Part shown: positions 30,353-39,521 of the stretch, piece by piece | How positions within the stretch are numbered: position 1 is the first letter of the stretch | How the letters are laid out: each line of letters starts with the position of its first letter | Assembly: GCF_018613065.1 (NCBI RefSeq) | Contig: NZ_JAGGQW010000013.1 | Span: 1-42,552 of the forward strand | Length of the DNA stretch: 42,552 bases | Reading direction: 5' to 3' | Source: Bacillus sp. ISL-7 | Lineage (GTDB): Bacteria > Bacillota > Bacilli > Bacillales_B > DSM-18226 | The notes under the pieces: model-generated | Told to the model about the DNA's origin: nothing | Databases searched by the model: none | The model's input: only the letters and a program-made list of their open reading frames with translations | Position numbers and translations under genes: made by a program

Positions 30353-30874
30353 TCAAGTTGTGGAAACTTCACAACAAAAGGAGAAGAGAAATTGTCTGAT
30401 GATGATTACTCTTCTCCTTTTTTCGTTCCCTTTGTTATTTAAAATGTTTAATTATTTTCATTATTATTTGTTATAAGGGGATGATTAATGCCCTATTCAA
30501 ATACACTCCAATATGCTATAGGAGATAGAAACCGCCCAAATCACTTTTGTCACTAACCGACAGCCGTTCGACTATATTCCATATAGGCTATACTAATCAA
30601 ACGTTTAGTTAAAACAGCTTCAAGTACTGATTTATAAGAACCCTCCCTGCCAAGCAAGAATGAAAATTGTCGATAACTGAAAGTATATTCCGCAGGAAAT
30701 AACCCAACTTTCCACAAAATCAGATAGGTTTCTATTAAACTTACATAATTCTATTAATTGCCTGTCAATTCCCTACTACACAAACGTTTGATTAACAGTG
30801 GCCTCAGCACGCACCACTCCTAGTTTTATCCCTCTAACATCTGAAAAGCTTGTCGAGAGATGTCTTCACCAATC
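30353..30874. other. Intergenic region with possible decayed coding sequence
   Basis: It starts with the ger operon terminator. From about 30550 to 30755 the minus strand has a frame open for about 65 codons (…GLFPAEYTFSYRQFSFLLG…) without a start, which may be the remnant of a gene. CAAACGTTT occurs at about 30598 and 30782, flanking it. Confidence 0.5.
30376..30424 (+). terminator. Intrinsic terminator of the germinant receptor operon
   Basis: AAAAGGAGAAGAG and CTCTTCTCCTTTT form a 13-bp stem followed by TTCG. Confidence 0.9.
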
Positions 30875-31084
30875 CTAGTTATAGGCAAGCCAAGGATAGA
30901 CATCCTCTTCATACGAAGTCATTCTTCCACCTGAGATAATGAGCAAGTCGAAATCCTCAAGGGATGGAAAACAAGCTTCTTCATCCAAATGGGTTGAAGT
31001 AATAGAATGGCCTCTTTCCTTTTCCCATGATTCTATATTTCCTAAATCACAGAGTTTATCGTTTTGAAGATAATGAATTCTCAC
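30875..31084 (-). pseudogene. Truncated type 1 glutamine amidotransferase
   Basis: From a GTG behind GGGGAGAT the frame reads VRIHYLQNDKLCDLGNIESW, then FPSLEDFDLLIISGGRMTSY and EEDVYPWLA, and stops after 69 codons. Class I GATase-like proteins of this type (GMP-synthase-domain family) begin in exactly this way and run to about 230 residues. The nucleophile-containing core and C-terminus are absent. The usual GGPM is GGRM here. The sequence after the stop does not continue the family in another frame that I can see, so a deletion is likely. The gene follows the TSUP gene closely, with its start in the short gap after it. Confidence 0.75.
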
Positions 31085-31110
31085 AAAAACATCTCCCCTA
31101 TTCCAAGGCA

Positions 31111-31878
31111 TTAATGAATTGAATCATATATATTTTTTGCTAATAGTAAAAAGGTTACGGCAATGAACAAGGCTCGAACATAACGGCTTCCTTTTTTAAT
31201 GGCAAATTTCGATCCGCACATCGCTCCAGCAATTCCAGCAAGTCCCATTGGCAATCCATATGCATAGTTGACTTGGCCTAAATACATAAACATCAATAAT
31301 GCAGCAATATTACTACCAAAGTTCAAAAATTTCGCGTTACCCGCTGCCTTTATAAAATCAAAGCCAATCATTAAAAAAGCAAAAATCAAGAAGGAGCCTG
31401 TTCCGGGTCCAAGAAATCCATCATAAAAACCAATCGCAAAAATGAAAACCATGAACAGTATTAAATGGCGTATGGATAGCATTTTATAAGTGGAAGTACT
31501 TCCCCAATCTTTCTTGAAAATGGTATAAATAGCTACAGCTGCGAGCATAACCAGCATCAATGGCTTTAGCACTTCGGGGTTCATTAAATGAACCGTAAAT
31601 GCCCCGACCATCGAGCCAATAAAAACGAGTGGAAATAGCTTATACTGTGACGAAAAATCGAGTTTGCCGGAACGATAAAACATAAGTGTGCTCGTCAAGG
31701 AGCCCATTGTTCCTACTAATTTATTCGTAGCCACTGCTGCGGCCGGATTCAGACCTGTGAATAACAATACAGGCAATGTAACTAGACCGCCACCCCCTAC
31801 TACTGAATCAATAAAGGCAGCTAGAAATCCAAAAATAATCAAAAATAGTAATAAAGATGGTTCCAATTCGAATTGCAT
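31111..31878 (-). CDS. TSUP-family sulfite exporter TauE/SafE-like permease
   Basis: A 255-residue inner-membrane protein with about eight hydrophobic helices. The two repeated family motifs are visible: GFLAAFIDSVVGGGGLVTLP (residues 17-36) and GFYDGFLGPGTGSFLIF, with AAGNAKFLNFGSNIAAL after it. TSUP proteins transport sulfite, organosulfonates or other anions. The adjacent divergent LysR gene is the probable regulator. RBS AGGAATGATTGG precedes the ATG. It is not close to the sulfonate locus (15 kb away), but a role in sulfite export would fit it. Confidence 0.9.
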   Translation of the reverse strand: MQFELEPSLLLFLIIFGFLAAFIDSVVGGGGLVTLPVLLFTGLNPAAAVATNKLVGTMGSLTSTLMFYRSGKLDFSSQYKLFPLVFIGSMVGAFTVHLMNPEVLKPLMLVMLAAVAIYTIFKKDWGSTSTYKMLSIRHLILFMVFIFAIGFYDGFLGPGTGSFLIFAFLMIGFDFIKAAGNAKFLNFGSNIAALLMFMYLGQVNYAYGLPMGLAGIAGAMCGSKFAIKKGSRYVRALFIAVTFLLLAKNIYDSIH

Positions 31879-32037
31879 CCAATCATTCCTCCCGACATTA
31901 AAAACTTAGAATATAACTAACTTGTAAAGCATCCGTTATTCTCTTGTACGATAAAGACACGACCCATCAACTTATTTATTAGCTATCCTTTTCACATATT
32001 TGTATTTTCTTAAATTATAGAAGTAAACTATATATAA

Positions 32038-32055
32038 ATAAAATTAAAATTTTAT
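32038..32055. promoter_or_regulatory. Inverted repeat in the TSUP/LysR gap, candidate LysR box
   Basis: ATAAAATT-AA-AATTTTAT is a perfect inverted repeat located 40 bases upstream of the chosen LysR start and 160 bases upstream of the TSUP start. LysR regulators commonly bind such AT-rich dyads in the divergent gap. Confidence 0.4.
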
Positions 32056-32095
32056 ATACTTATTATAAATAAAACTTATGGATAAGGATGATAAA

Positions 32096-32953
32096 ATGAG
32101 CCTTTCAAAATATGAGGTTTTTAACACGGTTGTTGAATCAGGGAATCTTACAAAAGCCGCGGATGTATTAAATTTAACTCAGGCCGCTGTTAGTTATTCA
32201 ATCGCAAATTTGGAATCTGAACTTGGTTTCACTCTACTAATTAGAAGTAGGTCCGGTATTACCCTAACTAGTAACGGAGAAAGGATACTAAAATATATAC
32301 GAACGATTCTACATTGGGATGAAAAAATGAAGCAAGAAGTTGCTTCAATCAACGGACTTGAGGTTGGTACAGTTCGGATAGGGGCGTTTACAAGTGTTTG
32401 TATTCAATGGTTGCCTAAATGTATCAAGCATTTTAAAGAAGAACATCCCTTTATTGAAATTAAGATTTTTCAAGGAGACTATGAAGATGTTGATATGTGG
32501 ATAACTAACGGAGTGATTGATTTTGGTTTTATTACCTTGCCTTCATTAAAATCTTTTGAAACGATACCCCTTAAAAAAGACAGGATATTGTGTATCATTC
32601 CAAACAATCATCCCGTCAGTAATCAAGAAAAAATCGGCATAGAACAATTAGAGAATGAATCTTTTATTGCAAACCACGATATAAAGCGTCTATTAAAAGG
32701 GACAGGTATTACTCTTAAGCAGAGTTTTGATATGATTGACGACCACGCTATTGTAGCAATGGTAGAAAATGAATTAGGAGTAAGCATCATGCCTGAATTA
32801 GTTCTGCAAGGTATATCGCATAAACTTAGGGTTCTTAGTCTAGAGCCTGAACAGTATCGAATGATTGGGATTGCTGCACTAACTCTAAAAGAACTCTCGC
32901 CTGCTGCGAAAAAGTTCATTGAATATATAAAAACGCAAGTAGACTCAGACTAA
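32096..32953 (+). CDS. LysR-family transcriptional regulator
   Basis: A 285-residue regulator. The N-terminal winged helix-turn-helix (residues 1-60) has GNLTKAADVLNLTQAAVSYS and LESELGFTLLIRSR. The C-terminal co-inducer domain (about 85-285) has VGTVRIGAFTSVCIQWLPK. The frame opens with an upstream ATG at 32078 without an RBS; the ATG at 32096 has AAGGA seven bases before it and gives the usual family N-terminus. It is divergent from the TSUP gene, which it probably activates or represses in response to an anion or metabolite. Confidence 0.9.
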   Translation: MSLSKYEVFNTVVESGNLTKAADVLNLTQAAVSYSIANLESELGFTLLIRSRSGITLTSNGERILKYIRTILHWDEKMKQEVASINGLEVGTVRIGAFTSVCIQWLPKCIKHFKEEHPFIEIKIFQGDYEDVDMWITNGVIDFGFITLPSLKSFETIPLKKDRILCIIPNNHPVSNQEKIGIEQLENESFIANHDIKRLLKGTGITLKQSFDMIDDHAIVAMVENELGVSIMPELVLQGISHKLRVLSLEPEQYRMIGIAALTLKELSPAAKKFIEYIKTQVDSD

Positions 32954-33440
32954 GAGTTTAAGGAAGAAGTAAAGTTAAAATAGTCAATTCCCTAAATCTA
33001 AGGTGTTAGGAAGGGGAATTCTATGTGGATTTTTAAGGCTGCTACATTTGCAAATTATAAGGAGGCACACCTTTTAAGGTAATGCCTCCCATTAAGAGAA
33101 CTTTAGATTTCATTTGTCTTTTTTACTTTTTTAGTTGATACGGTACAGTCGTGATCACTACATCCCTATGGCGGAGAAACCAAATTCGCAATTGAAGGGC
33201 AGTTTGATTATGTAACAAATTATGCCACATTTTTTACAGTCTAGAACACCCAACAGATGAAGCATGAGAGCTGTTCCCATGTCCTTCCATCAGCAATTCT
33301 TGTCTTCTCCCACAATCTAAAACCTATCAATTTTCGACAAAATACGAGGAAAGGAAGTTTAGCCATCTAGACGATTTAACATATGATCCTCTTTAATAGA
33401 AATAAAAGTAAATAAGTATGAATATTAAAAGGGTTTACGA
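32954..33440. other. Intergenic region
   Basis: It contains a hairpin at 33061-33089 (GGAGGCA with TGCCTCC), a short plus-strand open stretch near 33165-33243 ending in a stop, which may be a remnant of a gene, and a truncated TGACAGGCAC-type repeat at 33311-33352. No intact gene was seen. Confidence 0.5.
33311..33352 (+). repeat. Truncated TGACAGGCAC-type repeat, copy h
   Basis: TCTAAAACCTATCAATTTTC then GACAAAATACGAGGA, matching the left and central part of the repeat. The GTGACAGGCAC end is lost. Confidence 0.75.
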
Positions 33441-34220
33441 TTAACGAATTACCAGTGCAATCGGTCGAATAGGACTTCCGCTTCCTCCCGTTATTTTTAG
33501 CGGAGTTGCAATAATGATAGCACCTCGGGGAGGCAGCAGATTGACGTTTGCCAGTTGGGCAAGACCATAGCGATTGGCTCCATGCATATAATGGTGACTA
33601 GGAAATGGCGGATCAAATAAAGAAGCGAGTCCGGCATCCGTACCAACCGTTTCAACACCTACTCCCAGAATGTCGCGTTCGTACGCAAGAAAACGGGAGG
33701 CTTCAGGTGAAAAACCTGGAGTATGCGACATACCATCCGAACAGATATTAAAGAATTTTGTAGGATCCTGCCCATATTTACCCCACCCCGTATATAAAAC
33801 AACCCAAGATTGCTCTGGTATACGTCCATATTCCCTTTCAAATAAAAGGATATCGTCTTTCGTCAGAAGATAGTCTGGATTAGCAGCGCATTGCTCTGTT
33901 ACATCAATTACACAGGCCTCGCCAATCATATTTTTGATTGGAATGGTATCCACTCCGTCTTTTTCGCGTCCGGTAATCCAATGGTTAGGTGCATCGAAAT
34001 GAGTTCCCACATGCTCTCCTGCCACAAAATCGTTCCAATACCAACCCGGTCCTGCTTCGTCATAATTCGATAATCGCAGATACTTAAATCCCCCGGTATT
34101 GGAAAATGGCTCCGGCAATTGAATAACAGGTATTTGTTCATTGAGAGGTTGAGCCAAATCAATCACTTCAATGTTTCCGTTTACAATATCTTTTAGCAGG
34201 TTTACCAGTATAGCAATCAC
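33441..34220 (-). CDS. Cyclase-family metal-dependent hydrolase, isatin-hydrolase-like
   Basis: A 259-residue cytoplasmic hydrolase. The metal-binding motif of the cyclase/kynurenine-formamidase family is visible as HVGTHFDAPNH (70-80). Nearby GPGWYWNDFVAGEH, and later MHGANRYGLAQL and LKITGGSGSPIRPIALVI, look closer to isatin hydrolase than to KynB-type formamidase. The expected reaction is Mn-dependent ring opening of isatin to isatinate or a similar cyclic amide or ester. The start is uncertain because the GTG lies directly after AAGGGA. A ThDP decarboxylase and an aldehyde dehydrogenase lie upstream on the same strand, which fits a ring-opening, decarboxylation and oxidation route. This substrate assignment is inference. 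Confidence 0.82.
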   Translation of the reverse strand: MIAILVNLLKDIVNGNIEVIDLAQPLNEQIPVIQLPEPFSNTGGFKYLRLSNYDEAGPGWYWNDFVAGEHVGTHFDAPNHWITGREKDGVDTIPIKNMIGEACVIDVTEQCAANPDYLLTKDDILLFEREYGRIPEQSWVVLYTGWGKYGQDPTKFFNICSDGMSHTPGFSPEASRFLAYERDILGVGVETVGTDAGLASLFDPPFPSHHYMHGANRYGLAQLANVNLLPPRGAIIIATPLKITGGSGSPIRPIALVIR

Positions 34221-34554
34221 TCCCTTGTTTGGAATCTACAATTTTTTTGCTTTTTACGTCCCTTCTTTATTAACTGCAAGCAAGTATCATGATGTTGCAG
34301 TTAACCTGCCCCCCGGGGCCTTATAGCTGGGTCAACCAAATCCAACCCTGAATCGGCGCACCATATCTGGACAAACCAATTATGGTGAGGAAAAATCATG
34401 GGAAAGCTAATTTTTTAATTTAAACATAAATTTTTGGACGGCAGTTCGATTTTTTGAAGCAGTCGAAGACCGCTAATATCTTTCGATCGCCTGATTATAC
34501 AAATCTTATTAAATTCTTACTCAACAGATTTCAAATTTTTGTGAATAACTTTAA
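34221..34554. other. Intergenic region with an inverted repeat
   Basis: A 9-bp inverted repeat lies at 34270-34304 (TTAACTGCA and TGCAGTTAA) with a 17-base loop. No T-run follows, so it may be an operator for the cyclase gene. A short C/G-rich run at 34307-34320 stands out. No coding frame was seen. Confidence 0.5.
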
Positions 34555-36048
34555 TTATTTATACAATCCAGCCGGTGGCAGCTTGTATGCCGCAACAATC
34601 GTCTTCGATTGCGTATAGTGATCCAATGCTTCCTTACTATATTCTCTTCCAACACCACTGTCCTTATAGCCGCCAAATGGTGCACCTGACTGGAAGTTAA
34701 AGTATTGGTTAATCCAAACACTTCCTGCCTGTAGCTTATTTGCAGTGTTTAAAGCATTTTCGAGGTTTTCAGTCATAATACCAGCCGCAAGACCATAGTC
34801 AACGTCATTTGCCATCTTGATGACCTCATCTACATCGCTCCAATGAGTAACAGTAGCTACTGGTCCGAAAATTTCCTCCTGGGCAATTCTCATTTTACTT
34901 GTAGCTTCAATTATTGTTGGCTCAATAAAATATCCATGCTCGTTACCCGGAACAGTAACTCGATTACCTCCATAGACGATTTTAGCTCCTTCTTCTCTTG
35001 CTATATTAAAGTAACCAAGAACACGCTTACCTTGTTTTTCATTAATGAGTGTACTTAATCTAGTTGATGGATCCGTAGGATCGCCAATTTTAACTTCTTT
35101 TGCTCTCGCAATTAATTTTTCAATAAACTCATCATAAATATCATCATGGATAAAGAGACGTGTTCCAAGAATACAGCTTTGTCCGTTAAAGAAAGTATAC
35201 CCGAGGGTCGCATTTTCTACAGCACGATCAATATCTACGTCTGGAAAAACGATGTGAGGTGCTTTACCCCCAAGTTCCAGTGTTACGGGCAGCAGTCTTT
35301 CCCCTGCTGTTTTACCGACCAAACGTCCTACACCAACACTTCCAGTGAAGGCAAGTTTGTGTATATCGGGATGATCAATAAGTGCTTGTCCTGCTTCTGT
35401 ACCATAACCTGGAACAATATTAACTACTCCCTTTGGAAGAATCTTGTTCAGCAATTTAGCGAACTCCATTGTAGAAAGACTTGCATCTTCTGCAGGTTTT
35501 AGTACTACTGTGTTACCTGCGGCAAGTGCCGGAGCTAATTTAAAGGAAACCATAATCATAGGTACGTTCCATGGAGTAATTTGCGCACAAACACCTAGAG
35601 GCTCTTTCTTAACAATTAGATGACCATTTTGAATAGGCCTAGAAATGCCTTCATGGGTTAAAATCGCGGAAGCAAAATAACGGAATTGATAAATGGCAAG
35701 CTTATAATCCAGGTCAAATTCGTGAATAGGGCGACCAGTATCCAAACATTCAATCATTTTTAAACGAACTTGGTTTGCTTCTAGAAGATCAGCAACCTTA
35801 TGAAGTAAAGCTGAACGTTCCTCGATAGGCGTATTAGACCACCCTATAAACGCTTCGTTAGCAGCTTTTACAGCACGGTCCACATCTTCTTTTCCGCCTC
35901 TAGAAATTTTTGAAAGCAATTTTCCGTTTGCTGCGTTGATAGCATCAATATAACCATTAGAAGGTTCTACAAATTCGCCATTAATAAAAGGACCATATTT
36001 TTCCTCAAGTTTAAGATCTATAACCTTTTTTTCACTGGCAGTCAGCAT
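34555..36048 (-). CDS. Aldehyde dehydrogenase (NAD(P)-dependent)
   Basis: A 497-residue cytoplasmic enzyme of the classic ALDH superfamily. The nucleotide site includes TPWNVP and the LAFTGSVGVGRLVG loop. The general base is in LELGGKAP (Glu258) and the catalytic Cys is in FFNGQSCILGTR (Cys292). EIFGPV and the C-terminal FGGYKDSGVGRE are also present. The frame opens at a TTG within the RBS (GGAGGT); the ATG at 36046-36048, seven bases after it, is better supported. In this operon it would oxidise the aldehyde released by the ThDP decarboxylase next to it. Confidence 0.93.
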   Translation of the reverse strand: MLTASEKKVIDLKLEEKYGPFINGEFVEPSNGYIDAINAANGKLLSKISRGGKEDVDRAVKAANEAFIGWSNTPIEERSALLHKVADLLEANQVRLKMIECLDTGRPIHEFDLDYKLAIYQFRYFASAILTHEGISRPIQNGHLIVKKEPLGVCAQITPWNVPMIMVSFKLAPALAAGNTVVLKPAEDASLSTMEFAKLLNKILPKGVVNIVPGYGTEAGQALIDHPDIHKLAFTGSVGVGRLVGKTAGERLLPVTLELGGKAPHIVFPDVDIDRAVENATLGYTFFNGQSCILGTRLFIHDDIYDEFIEKLIARAKEVKIGDPTDPSTRLSTLINEKQGKRVLGYFNIAREEGAKIVYGGNRVTVPGNEHGYFIEPTIIEATSKMRIAQEEIFGPVATVTHWSDVDEVIKMANDVDYGLAAGIMTENLENALNTANKLQAGSVWINQYFNFQSGAPFGGYKDSGVGREYSKEALDHYTQSKTIVAAYKLPPAGLYK

Positions 36049-36141
36049 TAAATCTACCTCCAATTTTATATTTTTTCTTAAGATTCTTTACAGTATTGTA
36101 TTAATCATATCTTGTCTTAGCAGAAGACCTAGTTCTCACAC

Positions 36142-37890
36142 TTATACTTCTATTTCCATTTTCATATTTTTATTATTTAAATAAACATGGGGAATAGAAA
36201 CATCTAACACAGTAGTTCTGCCTTCCTTAACAAGTTTCATAGCTTTCTTTACAGCATCCTTTAGTTCAGAACGTTCTTTTACCTTAATTGCGTGAGCCCC
36301 ACCGGCGGCCTCAGCAATTTTAGCATGATCAGCTGTTGGATCAAAGTTCACCCAAAACTGTTCTGTTTCATTAGCAACACCATGCGGATGAACACCCAAT
36401 GTTGAAATCTTTGGTGCCTTCCAGCCAGAATTATTGTAAATGACCTGTAAAAACGGGGTGTTATATCTTTTAGCAATCCAATGCACAGTAGAAGGAATAC
36501 TGAAAAAATAGGAACCATCCCCAGTTAGACTGACAATCGTTTTGTCAGGCGTAGCTAATTTCATCCCTATTGCTGCGCCACCATTCCATCCCAAAGAACC
36601 GGCACCACTTGCATAATAAGAGCCTGGTGTACTTACTCCAATATGATTAGTTATTACTCCATAATTTGTAATACCTTCATTCAGAACAATTGTGTTTTCA
36701 TCAATAACTTCTCTTATACAAGCAGTCAGGTACTCTGGTGTAATGAAGTCGCTCTCTGCTTGTTCGATACGTAGCTTTTCTTCATTTTGTCGATAGTGAA
36801 TGTCAGAGAACTTCTTCCAACGCTTGGACACGATGTCTTTATCTATTACACTATTATCTTCTAGGTATTGGTTTATCTGCTGAAGAGCTATATATGAATC
36901 AGCTTTAAAGAAGATCTTTGAAGGGATATACCACAAAGGCATTTCTTCTTTTAATGGATCGACGTCGATATAATAAATAGTCGCTTCATCCGATGGCTTG
37001 TTTTTTGTCTGTATCCACGGAACATCACTATCTAATACAAGCACAAAATCTGCATTAGCAAGTAATTCATTTTGCTCAGTATTCCAATAAGAACCACAAT
37101 GCATTGGGTGGTTTGTCGGAAAATTCATGTGATGTGGTATCGATTCAATAACAGGAATTGCCAATTGTTCGCTTAAACGGATAAGTTCTCCGACCGCCTC
37201 AGTATTTCTGCCCAAATAGGATGTTACAATAAGTGGATTGTTGGCTGATAACAAATCCTTAGCTAATTCTGCAATTTTTTGCGGCGAAATTGCTCCTGGT
37301 GAGATAGGTTTCCAAAGTTCGCTATTAATACTGACTGGTTCAGTTTTCTCTTCCATAGCTTCCCGAGGTCCCATCAAATAAACTGGCCCCATCGGATGGC
37401 TTTTCGCAATTTGGAGTGCACGATAAACAAGCTGCTTCACATTGGCACCTGTTCTAATTTCATTATCATATTTTGTATATCCACGTACAATGCCGCGTTG
37501 ATCAAAAACATCTTGAATCCAGTGGATGAATTCGTTCCGGCTTCCAGTTAGCTCGTTTTCTTGCGTGTATGGGGAAGCACCAGCAAAAATTAAAACAGGA
37601 ACCCTACTTTTAGATGCATTATGGATCGCTCCACCTAGGTTTTGTGTTCCACACTCCACATGAACGATAACCGCCTGAGGTTCACCCGTCGCTTGAGCAT
37701 AACCATGTGCAGCACTTAAAGCTACAAATTCGTGAGGGCACGTAATAACTGTTGGTAATTTCTTATTTTCCTTTTTAGCTATTGCCAAACTTTCGATGAT
37801 AGCTGGATGATCACTCCCTAAATTAGCAAAGATATAGGAAACACCCGCTTCTTGTAATGCTTCTAAAAATGCAGTGCCAGTTGTATACAA
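36142..37890 (-). CDS. Thiamine-diphosphate-dependent decarboxylase-like enzyme
   Basis: A 582-residue cytoplasmic enzyme of the acetolactate synthase/benzoylformate decarboxylase superfamily. The N-terminal PYR domain has SYIFANLGSDHPAIIES and the ThDP-activating Glu54 in CPHEFVALSAAHGYAQATG. The C-terminal PP domain has the metal/ThDP motif GDGSYFF (457-463) with NN at 487-488. The middle domain lacks clear FAD-binding features of true acetolactate synthase. The start is TTG, seven bases after GGGGGAT. It belongs with the ALDH and cyclase genes downstream. Benzoylformate-, isatinate- or sulfopyruvate-type substrates are all possible from family knowledge. Confidence 0.88.
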   Translation of the reverse strand: MYTTGTAFLEALQEAGVSYIFANLGSDHPAIIESLAIAKKENKKLPTVITCPHEFVALSAAHGYAQATGEPQAVIVHVECGTQNLGGAIHNASKSRVPVLIFAGASPYTQENELTGSRNEFIHWIQDVFDQRGIVRGYTKYDNEIRTGANVKQLVYRALQIAKSHPMGPVYLMGPREAMEEKTEPVSINSELWKPISPGAISPQKIAELAKDLLSANNPLIVTSYLGRNTEAVGELIRLSEQLAIPVIESIPHHMNFPTNHPMHCGSYWNTEQNELLANADFVLVLDSDVPWIQTKNKPSDEATIYYIDVDPLKEEMPLWYIPSKIFFKADSYIALQQINQYLEDNSVIDKDIVSKRWKKFSDIHYRQNEEKLRIEQAESDFITPEYLTACIREVIDENTIVLNEGITNYGVITNHIGVSTPGSYYASGAGSLGWNGGAAIGMKLATPDKTIVSLTGDGSYFFSIPSTVHWIAKRYNTPFLQVIYNNSGWKAPKISTLGVHPHGVANETEQFWVNFDPTADHAKIAEAAGGAHAIKVKERSELKDAVKKAMKLVKEGRTTVLDVSIPHVYLNNKNMKMEIEV

Positions 37891-38073
37891 TTCAAATCCC
37901 CCTTACATTAGTTTTTTAATAGACTTTCTATTTCCTTACAACTTTTTTTTCTTTTAAATTCGAGGTTTACATCAGAACCGACTTTCCTAAATCTTATCAT
38001 GGAGATAATGGTTAGATATTATTGTTGTCTCTTTAGAGGTGCTATATCAATGATGAAGGCTGTCTTTTTGATG

Positions 38074-39480
38074 TTAACTGGTTATTTTATTTTGGTTATG
38101 ATCTTCAACTAAATCTTTAATTCTGAATTTTTTGAAATAGACGACTGTTAAGAAGATAAGCCATGGAACTCCGATGATCCACGAAACTCGAAAGTCTTTG
38201 CTTACTCCCATTGTAATTAAAATGGCAGCTATTAAAATCACACCTATAATTTGCAACCCAGGGAATAAAGGGGCTCTTACTGGGAGCTTATGGTCACCCT
38301 TTTGTTCCCATTCTTTTCTAAAGCGTAAATGGCTTAATAATGTAAGCATCCAGACGAAGAGTGCTCCAAACAAGGAAATACCGAATAAATAGTTATAAGC
38401 CATCGGGCTAACTTTTGCAATTAATGCGGCACATATGATTCCTAAACTTGAAAGTGTTAGTGCATTAACCGGTGATCCGTTTTTCGAAAGTTTCCCAAGT
38501 GATTGAGGTGCATAGTTACCTCTAGATAAAGAGAAAATCATTCTTGTTGTTAAATACAAATTCGTATTCATACTTGATAAGGCTGCGGTTAAGACAACGA
38601 AATTCATCACGCCTGCCGCATACCTAAAGCCAATGTGGTCGAAGACTTTCACGAACGGACTTTGTGCGATTTCCATAGCACCGGAATCCACCCAAGGTAC
38701 AACCGCAAGCATTATCGCCATTGCAAGAAAGTAGAAAATAATTAACCGGAATACCATCGTTCGCATCGCTCTTGGTACAGCGGTTTGCGGGTCTTTTGCT
38801 TCCCCGGCTGTAACGGCAATGACCTCTACACCGACGAAACTGAATATCGCCATCAGTACAGCCATCCAAACACCGCTGAAGCCATGCGGAAGAAATCCAC
38901 CATGCTTTGTATAATTTTCAAAACCGACTGCAGGTGTTCCAATACCTATTACAGTCGAAACACCGAATATAATAAAGGCGACAATCGCGATAACTTTTAC
39001 CATTGCAAACCAATATTCAATGGTGGCGAAATTCTCAACAGAACGAGAATTCACATAAATAAGGATAACTCCAAATCCTAGTGTCCATACCCAGACAGGG
39101 ATTCCTGGGAACCAATAGGTCATATATATTCCGACTGCTACGGCTTCTCCGCCAACAGCAATGACTTGAGCTGCCCAATATGTCCAACGTGAGGCAAAGC
39201 CGGCCCATCCTCCTAAATACTTCTCAGCATATACCCCAAAAGAGCCAGCTGTAGGATACGCAACAGCCATTTCAGATAAACTGAACATCATAATAACAGC
39301 GATGCAAGCGGCAATAACATAGCTTAAAATAACTCCTGGTCCAGCATAATTAATGGCAATCGAGCTACCCATAAATAGACCGGTACCAATTGCTCCACCT
39401 AAACCAATCATCGTTAGCTTGCTTTTCGACAATCCCCGATGCAGTCCTGATTCGCGCTCAAGTAATTTATCCTTCATCAT
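38074..39480 (-). CDS. Amino acid permease (APC family, GABA/AnsP type)
   Basis: A 468-residue inner-membrane transporter with about 12 helices. The N-terminal LTMIGLGGAIGTGLFMGSS and FVGVEVIAVTAGEAKDPQ are hallmarks of the amino acid transporter subfamily that includes GabP, AnsP and AroP. The C-terminus ends hydrophilic (DLVEDHNQNKITS). RBS is GGGGGAATG before the start. It lies between the ThDP enzyme and the YitT-type gene in the same direction, so it probably supplies a nitrogenous substrate to the catabolic genes. Confidence 0.9.
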   Translation of the reverse strand: MMKDKLLERESGLHRGLSKSKLTMIGLGGAIGTGLFMGSSIAINYAGPGVILSYVIAACIAVIMMFSLSEMAVAYPTAGSFGVYAEKYLGGWAGFASRWTYWAAQVIAVGGEAVAVGIYMTYWFPGIPVWVWTLGFGVILIYVNSRSVENFATIEYWFAMVKVIAIVAFIIFGVSTVIGIGTPAVGFENYTKHGGFLPHGFSGVWMAVLMAIFSFVGVEVIAVTAGEAKDPQTAVPRAMRTMVFRLIIFYFLAMAIMLAVVPWVDSGAMEIAQSPFVKVFDHIGFRYAAGVMNFVVLTAALSSMNTNLYLTTRMIFSLSRGNYAPQSLGKLSKNGSPVNALTLSSLGIICAALIAKVSPMAYNYLFGISLFGALFVWMLTLLSHLRFRKEWEQKGDHKLPVRAPLFPGLQIIGVILIAAILITMGVSKDFRVSWIIGVPWLIFLTVVYFKKFRIKDLVEDHNQNKITS

Positions 39481-39521
39481 TCATTCCCCCTTCATGGTTC
39501 GCAATATTCTAAAAACTAAAT

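Noticed and set aside
33165..33243. Plus-strand open stretch ending in a stop (FAIEGQFDYVTNYATFFTV)
   Set aside because: It could be the end of a lost gene, but it is too short and unrecognised to call a pseudogene.
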